Positions 1 through 6,224 of a DNA stretch of 7,195 nt are shown here, piece by piece; the stretch's first letter is position 1; every line of letters starts with the position of its first letter. The notes under the pieces are model-generated. The model was not told the origin of the DNA. It ran no database searches and was given only the letters and a program-made list of their open reading frames with translations. This DNA comes from Porticoccaceae bacterium UBA1989 (lineage in GTDB: Bacteria > Pseudomonadota > Gammaproteobacteria > Pseudomonadales > Porticoccaceae): assembly GCA_002335945.1 (NCBI GenBank), contig DDDD01000129.1, positions 1 through 7,195 on the forward strand, read 5' to 3'. A program made the translations under genes and the position numbers.

Positions 1-1
1 C

Positions 2-1309
2 AGCAACAATGAAATGTTGCAGCGCATTTACGGCACGGCTTGGTCAAATAAGAAAGAACTCAAAGCCTATATTAATCGTTTGGCTGAAGCAGAGAAGCGT
101 GATCACCGCAAGATTAACAAGAAACTCGATCTCTACCATATGCAAGAAGAGGCGCCGGGTTCGATCTTTTGGCACCCTAAGGGTTGGAGTGTATACAGCG
201 CTATTGAAGAGTATATGCGTGGTAAGCAGCGGGCACAGGGTTATCAAGAAATTAAAACACCACAGATTGTTGATATGAGTCTGTGGAAGAAGTCGGGCCA
301 TGCGGATAAGTTTGGCGACGATATGTTTAGCCTGCAGACCGAAGATCGCACTTACGCGGTTAAGCCAATGAATTGCCCCTGCCATGTGCAGGTGTTTAAT
401 CAGGGCTTAAAAAGCTATCGCGATCTACCTCTGCGTCTGGCGGAGTTTGGTTCCTGTCACCGCAATGAGCCCTCGGGGTCATTGCACGGCATTATGCGTG
501 TGCGCTCCTTTACGCAGGACGATGCGCATATCTTCTGTACTGAAGAGCAGATCCAGCCGGAAGTGTCGCAGTTTATTGATTTCCTTCACGAGGTTTATGC
601 CGACTTTGGTTTCGATGAAATTATCTATCGCCTCTCAACTCGCCCTCCAGAGCGAGTGGGTTCTGATGAAGATTGGGATCGTGCTGAAGCGGCTCTTGGT
701 CAAGCGCTGGATGCCAAAGAATTACCTTGGCAGGAACTGCCAGGAGAGGGCGCCTTTTATGGCCCCAAGATTGAGTTCTCATTAAAAGACTGTATTGGTC
801 GAGTTTGGCAGTTGGGTACCATTCAAGTGGACTTTTCCATGCCGGGCCGTCTCGAGGCGCAATATGTTGCTGAAGATGGCAGTCGCCAAGTTCCGGTGAT
901 GTTGCATCGGGCAATTTTGGGGTCTTTTGAGCGTTTTATCGGTATTTTGATCGAGCAGTACGAGGGCGCGTTTCCGTTTTGGTTGGCACCCGAACAGGCC
1001 GTTGTGATGAATATTACCGACTCTCAGGCCGATTATGCGCAAGAAGTTGCTAAATCATTGCAAAATAACGGCTTTAGAGCGATTTGTGACTTGAGAAACG
1101 AGAAGATCGGCTTTAAAATCCGCGGTCATTCTATGCAACGAGTTCCTTATATACTTGTTGTTGGTGATAAAGAGAAAGAGTCGCGCACGGTAGCGGTCCG
1201 AACTCGGGATGGAAAAGACCTTGGCAGCTTGCCACTAGAACAGGTTTTGACCATGTTTTCCGAGGAAACGGAACAACGCGGGCGCATTTGTGTTGAAGAA
1301 ACGGAGTAA
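2..1309 (+). CDS. thrS: Threonine--tRNA ligase (ThrRS), 5'-truncated
   Basis: Class II aminoacyl-tRNA synthetase that attaches threonine to tRNA-Thr in the cytosol. The frame is open from base 2 and 435 residues are visible. The family is about 640 residues, so the TGS and editing domains lie upstream of the window. The catalytic core is complete: motif 2 around FGSCHRNEPSGSLHG, then TQDDAHIFC, then motif 3 HRAILGSFERF. The three zinc ligands that select threonine are present: Cys in KPMNCP (codon at 374), His in QDDAH, and His in VMLHRA. The C-terminal anticodon-binding domain keeps the Asn of DLRNEKIG, the Glu of GDKE and the Arg of AVRT, which match the E. coli anticodon contacts. Departures from the E. 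coli protein are NCPCH (also in Pseudomonas, as I recall), QLGT where E. coli has QCGT, and RGHS where E. coli has REHT. The gene ends 5 bases before infC and its last codons hold the infC ribosome binding site. Confidence 0.98.
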   Translation, partial: SNNEMLQRIYGTAWSNKKELKAYINRLAEAEKRDHRKINKKLDLYHMQEEAPGSIFWHPKGWSVYSAIEEYMRGKQRAQGYQEIKTPQIVDMSLWKKSGHADKFGDDMFSLQTEDRTYAVKPMNCPCHVQVFNQGLKSYRDLPLRLAEFGSCHRNEPSGSLHGIMRVRSFTQDDAHIFCTEEQIQPEVSQFIDFLHEVYADFGFDEIIYRLSTRPPERVGSDEDWDRAEAALGQALDAKELPWQELPGEGAFYGPKIEFSLKDCIGRVWQLGTIQVDFSMPGRLEAQYVAEDGSRQVPVMLHRAILGSFERFIGILIEQYEGAFPFWLAPEQAVVMNITDSQADYAQEVAKSLQNNGFRAICDLRNEKIGFKIRGHSMQRVPYILVVGDKEKESRTVAVRTRDGKDLGSLPLEQVLTMFSEETEQRGRICVEETE

Positions 1310-1317
1310 AGCTTATT
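1303..1317 (+). promoter_or_regulatory. infC ribosome binding site and ATT start codon
   Basis: A GGAG Shine-Dalgarno core at 1303-1306 lies in the last sense codons of thrS. Eight bases later comes ATT at 1315-1317, in frame with IF3. The in-frame codons between the thrS stop and TTG 1375 include no ATG or GTG. Starting at TTG would remove about 20 residues, including the conserved stretch before VRLVASDGSQVG. IF3 genes of enterobacteria and pseudomonads are known to start at AUU. IF3 rejects this codon, so the protein limits its own synthesis. That this control operates here is inferred from the codon. Confidence 0.88.
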
Positions 1318-1842
1318 AAAAAAGACAGCAAGCGGGCGCGTCTCAATGACGATATAACGTCCCCCGAAGTACGATTGGTCGCATCTGATGGTTCTCAGGT
1401 AGGCGTAGTTAGCCTGACGGAAGCCTTGGAAGCAGCGCAAAAAGAGACCCTTGATCTGGTTGAAATTTCTCCAGACGCGGCGCCTCCAGTGTGCAAGATC
1501 ATGGACTACGGTAAACATGTCTTTGATGCCAAGAAGAAAGTAGCTCTGCAAAAGAAGAAGCAGAAGCAGACTCAAGTTAAAGAAATGAAATTTCGCCCGG
1601 GCACGGATCAAGGTGATTATGAGATTAAGTTACGTAATCTGGTTCGTTTCTTGGAAAATGGTGATAAAGCTAAGGTTACGCTGCGTTTTCGCGGACGTGA
1701 AATGGCTCACCAGCAGCTCGGTATGGATATGATGAAACGTATCGAAGCCGATCTTGTTGAACTGGCTCAAGTAGAGCAGTTTCCCAAGATGGAAGGGCGC
1801 CAGATGATTATGGTCTTGGCACCGCGCAGCAAAAAGAGTTAG
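1315..1842 (+). CDS. infC: Translation initiation factor IF-3
   Basis: IF3 binds the 30S subunit, blocks premature 50S joining and checks the start codon and initiator tRNA. Read from ATT 1315 the protein is 175 residues, close to the 180 of E. coli. The N-terminal domain (about 1-80) shows VRLVASDGSQVGVVSLTEAL, DLVEISPDAAPPVCKIMDYG and then a Lys-rich linker. The C-terminal ribosome-binding domain shows VKEMKFRPGTDQGDYEIKL, FLENGDKAKVTLRFRGREM, AHQQLGM and GRQMIMVLAPRSKKS. All are family hallmarks. The start was placed at ATT because of the GGAG eight bases upstream and because TTG 1375 would truncate the N-terminal domain. The gene follows thrS by 5 bases, so co-transcription and translational coupling are likely. 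It ends with TAG, directly followed by a short tandem repeat and a foldable leader before rpmI. Confidence 0.97.
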   Translation: MKKDSKRARLNDDITSPEVRLVASDGSQVGVVSLTEALEAAQKETLDLVEISPDAAPPVCKIMDYGKHVFDAKKKVALQKKKQKQTQVKEMKFRPGTDQGDYEIKLRNLVRFLENGDKAKVTLRFRGREMAHQQLGMDMMKRIEADLVELAQVEQFPKMEGRQMIMVLAPRSKKS

Positions 1843-1845
1843 ATC

Positions 1846-1865
1846 GCAGTAAGCAGTAAGCAGTA
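1846..1865 (+). repeat. Tandem heptamer GCAGTAA, nearly three copies
   Basis: GCAGTAA occurs at 1846-1852 and 1853-1859, followed by GCAGTA at 1860-1865. The repeat starts three bases after the infC stop. It may be a slippage product or an unstructured spacer before the leader fold at 1870. No function is known to me. Confidence 0.8.
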
Positions 1866-1869
1866 CCTG

Positions 1870-1941
1870 TAACAAGATGTAGAAAGCGCGACCCGCGCTC
1901 AGCCAAATGTTTTTGGCAGGCTGTCCGGGCGTCTCTTGTTA
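1870..1941 (+). promoter_or_regulatory. Foldable infC-rpmI leader, candidate L20 autoregulatory site
   Basis: Three perfect inverted repeats fit together as a three-way junction. The closing stem pairs TAACAAGA (1870-1877) with TCTTGTTA (1934-1941), 8 bp. Inside it, AGCGCG (1885-1890) pairs with CGCGCT (1894-1899) around the loop ACC. GCCAAA (1902-1907) pairs with TTTGGC (1912-1917) around the loop TGTT. The structure ends 22 bases before the rpmI Shine-Dalgarno. No U tract follows, so it is not an intrinsic terminator. In E. coli, L20 represses rpmI-rplT translation by binding folded mRNA upstream of rpmI. The same role here is inferred from position and foldability only. I have not shown structural similarity to the E. 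coli operator or to the L20 site in 23S rRNA. Confidence 0.5.
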
Positions 1942-1974
1942 ATTTAATAAACCTCTCAATATCGGAGAACAGAA

Positions 1975-2169
1975 ATGCCAAAAGCAAAAGTACATAGTGG
2001 AGCTGCAAAACGCTTCAAAAAGACGGCGACAGGCTATAAGCATAAGCACCAGCACAAAAGCCACATCCTTACCAAAATGACAACTAAGCGCAAGCGTCAA
2101 CTTCGTGGCACCAGCATGTTAAATGCTGCTGATAAACCACGTGTCGATCGCATGTTGCGAAATGTTTAA
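1975..2169 (+). CDS. rpmI: 50S ribosomal protein L35
   Basis: Small basic protein of the large ribosomal subunit, 64 residues (65 in E. coli). The N-terminal MPKAKVHSGAAKRFKKTATG, the HKHQHKSHILTK segment and KRKRQLRG are family signatures, and Lys, Arg and His dominate. The start at ATG is supported by GGAG at 1964-1967, seven bases upstream, and by the exact MPK N-terminus. It lies 132 bases after infC and 32 bases before rplT. In E. coli this gene is the direct target of L20 repression, with rplT controlled through translational coupling. The foldable leader at 1870-1941 makes a similar arrangement plausible. Confidence 0.98.
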   Translation: MPKAKVHSGAAKRFKKTATGYKHKHQHKSHILTKMTTKRKRQLRGTSMLNAADKPRVDRMLRNV

Positions 2170-2201
2170 GTCACTTAACTAAATTTTGGTAGGAGAATAG
2201 T

Positions 2202-2558
2202 ATGCCTAGAGTAAAACGCGGTGTAGAAGCAAATCGCCGACACAAGAAAATTTTAAAGCAAGCCAAGGGTTATTACGGAGCGCGTAGCCGCGTTTATCGT
2301 GTAGCAGTTCAGGCCGTTACTAAAGCAGGTCAATATGCTTATCGTGACCGTCGTGTTAAGAAACGTACATTCCGTAGACTTTGGATTGCCCGAATCAATG
2401 CACAGTCCCGTGTAGAAGGTTTGAGCTACAGCCGTTTAATCAACGGTCTGATGAAAGCTGGAATTGCCCTGGACCGTCGTGTACTTGCCGATTTGGCTGT
2501 ACATGATAAGGCAGCTTTTGGTGCGGTAGTAAATCACGCCAAAGCCGCCCTAGCTTAA
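2202..2558 (+). CDS. rplT: 50S ribosomal protein L20
   Basis: Assembly-initiating protein of the large subunit that binds 23S rRNA early, 118 residues, the usual length. The long basic N-terminal helix is visible (MPRVKRGVEANRRHKKILKQ, then GYYGARSRVYRVA). It is followed by YAYRDRRVKKRTFRRLWIARINA and the globular C-terminal domain with GLSYSRLINGLMKAGIALDRRVLADLAV. AGGAG at 2191-2195 stands six bases before the ATG. L20 is the known translational repressor of its own operon in E. coli and in Bacillus. It is the last gene before the strong terminator at 2622-2658, so it probably ends the main transcript of the thrS-infC-rpmI-rplT unit. Confidence 0.98.
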   Translation: MPRVKRGVEANRRHKKILKQAKGYYGARSRVYRVAVQAVTKAGQYAYRDRRVKKRTFRRLWIARINAQSRVEGLSYSRLINGLMKAGIALDRRVLADLAVHDKAAFGAVVNHAKAALA

Positions 2559-2621
2559 GAAAGAAAATTTAGTTAAGGCTTAGACTCGCTGCATCTGTGT
2601 AGTTAGTGACAAAGCTAATCG

Positions 2622-2658
2622 AATAGGGAAGGGGCTAAGGCTCTTTCCCTATTTTTTT
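2622..2658 (+). terminator. Intrinsic terminator (possible attenuator) between rplT and pheS
   Basis: A 14-bp stem pairs 2622-2635 (AATAGGGAAGGGGC) with 2640-2653 (GCTCTTTCCCTATT), with two G-T wobbles and the loop TAAG. It runs into a run of seven T at 2652-2658. This is a textbook rho-independent terminator, 63 bases past the rplT stop and 44 bases before pheS. In E. coli the same gap holds the pheM leader peptide and a Phe-dependent attenuator. Here no ATG and no run of Phe codons precedes the hairpin, and I found no competing antiterminator stem. pheST must be reached by partial readthrough or by a promoter I cannot place with confidence. Confidence 0.88.
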
Positions 2659-2702
2659 ATCAGTAATAAGATAGCCAACACAGAATAATGTGGTGACCAA
2701 TA

Positions 2703-3716
2703 ATGATTGAACTGGAACAGATTGCCAGCGAAGCCCGAGCCTCTATCGCAGCCGTGACAGAGTTGTCGGTGTTGGACGATTTGCGTGTCGAGTACCTAGG
2801 CAAAAAAGGACGGCTTACTGGCCTTCTTAAAGGCTTAGGCGCGCTGTCTAATGAAGAGCGGCCCGCAGCCGGCGCCAAGATTAACGAGGTTAAGCAGGCA
2901 TTGCAGGGGCAGATCAATCAGCACAAAGAACAGCTCGAAAGCGCTGCGCTTAATGCCAAGCTGGCCGGTGAGACCATTGACGTCACACTGCCGGGCCGTG
3001 GCGAAGAGGTGGGTGGACTGCATCCAGTGACTCGCACCATGGAACGCATTGAAGCATTTTTTACGCGTATTGGTTACGACGTAGAGACAGGCCCAGAGAT
3101 CGAAGATGATTACCATAACTTCGAAGCGCTGAATATTCCCAGCCATCATCCGGCCCGTGCCATGCACGATACCTTTTATATCGATCCGACCACGGTGCTG
3201 CGTACTCACACCTCGCCAGTGCAGGTTCGCACCATGGAAAAGCAGGCGCCGCCGATTCGCATTATTTGCCCCGGCCGCGTCTATCGCTGCGACTCCGATA
3301 TTACTCACACCCCAATGTTCCATCAGGTTGAGGGTTTGGTGGTGGATAAGAACATTAGCTTTGCCGACCTTAAGGGTGTGATCGATCAGTTTCTAAAAGC
3401 TTTTTTCGAAGCGGACTTACCGGTGCGCTTCAGACCTTCGTATTTCCCTTTCACTGAGCCCAGCGCAGAAGTTGATATTCAGTGCACTAACTGCGGTGGC
3501 GAAGGCTGTCGTGTTTGCAGCCACACTGGCTGGTTAGAAGTAATGGGCTGCGGCATGGTCCACCCAAATGTATTTGAGAGCTGTAATGTAGATGCAGACG
3601 AGTTCACCGGCTTTGCCTTTGGCATGGGTGTTGAGCGTTTGGCGATGCTGCGTTATGGCGTTAATGATTTGCGATTGTTTTTTGAAAACGATTTACGTTT
3701 TCTTAAACAATTTTAA
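2703..3716 (+). CDS. pheS: Phenylalanine--tRNA ligase alpha subunit
   Basis: Catalytic subunit of the alpha2-beta2 PheRS, a class II synthetase. Residues 1 to about 90 form the N-terminal coiled-coil tRNA-binding arm (RVEYLGKKGRL; EERPAAGAKINEVK). The catalytic core follows: GGLHPVTRT, TGPEIEDDYHNFEALNIP, HHPARAMHDTFY, LRTHTSPVQVRTM, motif 2 GRVYRCDSDITHTPMFHQVEG, RPSYFPFTEPSAEVD and motif 3 GFAFGMGVERLAMLRYG. The Ala of GFAFG, which sets the size of the Phe pocket, is present. At 337 residues it is ten longer than E. coli PheS. The extra length is explained by a four-cysteine insert, Cys261, 264, 269 and 272 (CX2CX4CX2C), just before GWLEVMGCGMVHPNV. The ATG has a weak GGTGA six bases upstream. 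pheT follows after 13 bases, as expected for equimolar subunits. Confidence 0.98.
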   Translation: MIELEQIASEARASIAAVTELSVLDDLRVEYLGKKGRLTGLLKGLGALSNEERPAAGAKINEVKQALQGQINQHKEQLESAALNAKLAGETIDVTLPGRGEEVGGLHPVTRTMERIEAFFTRIGYDVETGPEIEDDYHNFEALNIPSHHPARAMHDTFYIDPTTVLRTHTSPVQVRTMEKQAPPIRIICPGRVYRCDSDITHTPMFHQVEGLVVDKNISFADLKGVIDQFLKAFFEADLPVRFRPSYFPFTEPSAEVDIQCTNCGGEGCRVCSHTGWLEVMGCGMVHPNVFESCNVDADEFTGFAFGMGVERLAMLRYGVNDLRLFFENDLRFLKQF

Positions 3717-3729
3717 ACTGGGGTAACTT

Positions 3730-6132
3730 ATGAAATTCAGTGAATCCTGGTTGCGACAATCAGTAAACCCGTCTATCTCAACCGCAGACCTAGTAGCGCA
3801 AGTGACTATGGCCGGCCTAGAGGTCGATGCGGTAGAGCCAGCGGCCCCAGCAATGTCTGGCGTGGTAGTAGGCGAGATAATGTCTGTAGAACAGCATCCA
3901 GACGCCGATAAATTGCGCGTCTGTCAGGTTGCAGGCGGCAAAGAGGGCGAGCAGGCTCAGATAGTCTGTGGCGCACCCAATGCCCGCGTGGGCATTAAGG
4001 TACCCTTTGCGGTAGTGGGCGCCAAGTTACCCGGTGACTTTAATATCAAGCAAGCCAAATTACGTGGCGTTGAATCCATGGGCATGCTCTGCGGTCAGAC
4101 CGAACTAAAGTTGGGCGACGATGATACGGGTCTGTGGGAGCTTCCTGCAGATGCACCCGTCGGCACAGACCTGATTACCTATCTAGACCTTGATGACAAT
4201 ATTATTGAGGTTGATCTAACCCCTAACCGGGGCGATTGCCTCAGTATTCGTGGCCTGGCTCGCGAAGTGGGTGTACTCAACAGGGCGGCGGTGTCAGAGC
4301 AAGCCTGTGCCCCTGTACCCGCGACCATAGAAGACAGCGTTGCTGTTACCCTAGAAGCGCCAAATGCCTGTGCACGCTATGTAGGTCGTGTTATTCGCGG
4401 TCTTGATCTGACTCAGCCAACCCCTCAGTGGATGCAAGAAAAGCTCCGCCGCAGTGGTGTTCGCAGTCTGGGTCCAGCGGTCGACGTTACTAACTATGTG
4501 TTGTTGGAGTTGGGTCAGCCTATGCATGCCTTTGATCTGTCCAAGATTGATGGCGGTATTGTGGTAAGAATGGCTCGCGACGAAAAATTAAAGTTGCTGG
4601 ATGATTCCGAAGTAACCGTCACAGCAGATACTCTGGTGATTGCCGATCAAAGCAAAGCATTGGCCATGGCCGGTATTATGGGGGGCGATGAGTCAGCCGT
4701 TGGCAACGATACCACTGATATTCTTTTTGAAAGTGCCTGGTTTAATCCTTTGGCGATTGCTGGCAAAGCACGTAACTATGGCAAGCACACAGATTCATCT
4801 CATCGTTTTGAGCGGGGCGTTGATGCCCAGTTACAGGTTGCCGCGATAGAGCGAGCAACGGCGTTGATGCTGGATATCTGTGGCGGTAATGCAGGCCCTG
4901 TGGTGGTTGAAGAGTCTGTTGAGCATCTGCCTCAGCCTGCCACTATTACCTTGCGAGATAACAGACTTGCCCAGCAGCTAGGGGTTTCTATCCCTGCCGC
5001 TGATGTTGACGACATGTTAGTCCGCCTAGGTCTGTCTCTGGTAGAGCGCAATAACAGCGGCTCCACCTGGGTTGCCCCGAGCTGGCGTTTTGATTTAACT
5101 CTTGAACAGGATTTGGTTGAAGAGGTTGCCCGTATCTATGGCTACAACAACCTGCCTACCTCGACACCTACCATGGCGTTGGAGTTACAAGCCAAGCCAG
5201 AACAGATTCAAGACCTAGGGGCCTTCAGAAACAATTTAGTCGCTCGTGGTTATCAGGAAGCAGTGACCTATAGCTTTGTTGATCCTGCGATGCAGAAGAT
5301 GATCGACCCTGAGATAGCACCGGTCGCACTGGCTAATCCTATTTCTGCGGATATGGCCGTTATGCGCACCAGTCTATGGACTGGTTTGCTGCAGACCGCG
5401 ATCTACAACCTTAATCGTCAGCAAAGTCGCGTGCGTATTTTTGAGGCAGGGCAGTGCTTTGTCCCAGCCAGCGACAAGCAGGCCGATTCGGTATTGGGTC
5501 TGGCACAGAATATGGCCATCGCAGGTTTGATCTGTGGCACAAGAACCCCAACCGGTTGGACTGCCAGTAAAGACCGCGTCGATTTCTATGATATTAAAGG
5601 TGATTTAGAGTCCCTTTTAGAGATCACCGGGCTTAACGCAGAGTTCACATTTGCCGCAACGCCACATCCAGCATTGCACCCTGGGCAGAGCGCTGCGCTG
5701 TCACGTAACGGCCAAAAAATTGGTTGGGTAGGGCAGTTGCATCCAAAACTTCAGGCAGATCTGGGGTTAAATACTGCGGTTTACCTGTTTCATGTGGATG
5801 TGGATCAAATTGCACCAAGCAGACTCCCGAAACATACAGAAGTCAGCAAATTTCCCGAAGTTAGCCGCGATTTAGCGTTTTTTGTCGACAATTCAGTGGC
5901 AGCAGCAGATTTGGTGGCCGCCGCGACAGCCGTGGCGGGTGAGCAGCTAGCTAATTTAAAGTTGTTTGACGTGTATCACAGCAAAGATGTTGAAAACAAA
6001 GGAAAAAGTGTTGCACTGGGCTTGACGTTCCAGCACAGTTCACGCACGCTTACTGACGAAGAGATTAACCAGTCAATCGATCGAGTGGTTGTTGAATTAG
6101 GTAATAAATTTGAGGCTGAACTCAGGGGCTGA
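3730..6132 (+). CDS. pheT: Phenylalanine--tRNA ligase beta subunit
   Basis: Structural, tRNA-binding and editing subunit of PheRS, 800 residues (795 in E. coli). Domains in order: N-terminal MKFSESWLRQSVNPSIST; an EMAP-II-like tRNA-binding fold at about 40-150 with CGAPNARVG near residue 81; LTPNRGDCLSIRGLAREVGVL near 163. The B3/B4 editing domain (about 210-390) carries GQPMHAFD with His266 and HTDSSHRFERGVD from residue 353. The B5 domain (about 400-475) includes VAPSWRFDLTLEQDLVEEVARIYGYNNLP. An inactive class II-like core follows, and the C-terminal FDX-ACB anticodon-binding domain starts near KFPEVSRDLAFFVDN (about 707). The editing pocket has Ser356 where E. coli has Ala356, which I recall as common in related bacteria. 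The start ATG lies 13 bases after pheS with GGGG as the only ribosome-binding motif, so coupling to pheS translation is likely. It is followed by 92 non-coding bases and then ihfA. Confidence 0.98.
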   Translation: MKFSESWLRQSVNPSISTADLVAQVTMAGLEVDAVEPAAPAMSGVVVGEIMSVEQHPDADKLRVCQVAGGKEGEQAQIVCGAPNARVGIKVPFAVVGAKLPGDFNIKQAKLRGVESMGMLCGQTELKLGDDDTGLWELPADAPVGTDLITYLDLDDNIIEVDLTPNRGDCLSIRGLAREVGVLNRAAVSEQACAPVPATIEDSVAVTLEAPNACARYVGRVIRGLDLTQPTPQWMQEKLRRSGVRSLGPAVDVTNYVLLELGQPMHAFDLSKIDGGIVVRMARDEKLKLLDDSEVTVTADTLVIADQSKALAMAGIMGGDESAVGNDTTDILFESAWFNPLAIAGKARNYGKHTDSSHRFERGVDAQLQVAAIERATALMLDICGGNAGPVVVEESVEHLPQPATITLRDNRLAQQLGVSIPAADVDDMLVRLGLSLVERNNSGSTWVAPSWRFDLTLEQDLVEEVARIYGYNNLPTSTPTMALELQAKPEQIQDLGAFRNNLVARGYQEAVTYSFVDPAMQKMIDPEIAPVALANPISADMAVMRTSLWTGLLQTAIYNLNRQQSRVRIFEAGQCFVPASDKQADSVLGLAQNMAIAGLICGTRTPTGWTASKDRVDFYDIKGDLESLLEITGLNAEFTFAATPHPALHPGQSAALSRNGQKIGWVGQLHPKLQADLGLNTAVYLFHVDVDQIAPSRLPKHTEVSKFPEVSRDLAFFVDNSVAAADLVAAATAVAGEQLANLKLFDVYHSKDVENKGKSVALGLTFQHSSRTLTDEEINQSIDRVVVELGNKFEAELRG

Positions 6133-6154
6133 TTTTTAGAAGCGGGCTTTTTAC

Positions 6155-6182
6155 AAGAGCGATACTTAAAAGAGCCATACTT
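6155..6182 (+). repeat. Imperfect 13-base direct repeat upstream of ihfA
   Basis: AAGAGCGATACTT (6155-6167) and AAGAGCCATACTT (6170-6182) differ at one base and have a 15-base period. They lie in the A/T-rich gap between pheT and ihfA. They could be a binding site, or duplication noise. In E. coli, ihfA transcription is autoregulated by IHF. However, I see no match to the IHF consensus in this gap. Confidence 0.6.
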
Positions 6183-6224
6183 TTTAAAGAGATGACCTTA
6201 GAGTCTGAATTTAGGTGTTAGGAA

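Noticed and set aside
506..508. Ser in RVRSFTQDD of ThrRS, where E. coli has Gly
   Set aside because: This position varies among ThrRS sequences, so it does not signal altered function.
1375..1377. TTG as the infC start
   Set aside because: It truncates the IF3 N-terminal domain and lacks a Shine-Dalgarno at proper spacing; ATT 1315 has both.
1147..1611. 154-residue minus-strand open frame across the thrS-infC boundary
   Set aside because: It lies antisense to two well-supported genes and resembles no family I recognise; it is a shadow of their codon pattern.
2657..2689. pheS promoter formed by TTATCA and AATAAT
   Set aside because: Spacing of about 21 bases and weak hexamers; not good enough to list as a feature.
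2688..2696. Two-codon mini-frame ATG TGG TGA just before pheS
   Set aside because: It contains no Phe codon, lies after the terminator where it cannot drive attenuation, and is expected by chance.
2835..3323. 162-residue minus-strand open frame inside pheS
   Set aside because: It is antisense to conserved PheS core motifs, with no ribosome binding context and no recognisable domain.
4786..4800. Ser356 in place of Ala356 in the PheT editing pocket as a loss of proofreading
   Set aside because: Ser here is, as I recall, usual in related bacteria, and the rest of the editing motif is intact.
6150..6181. ihfA promoter from TTTACA with CATACT
   Set aside because: Spacing is about 20 bases and the -10 match is poor; the region is better described by its direct repeat.
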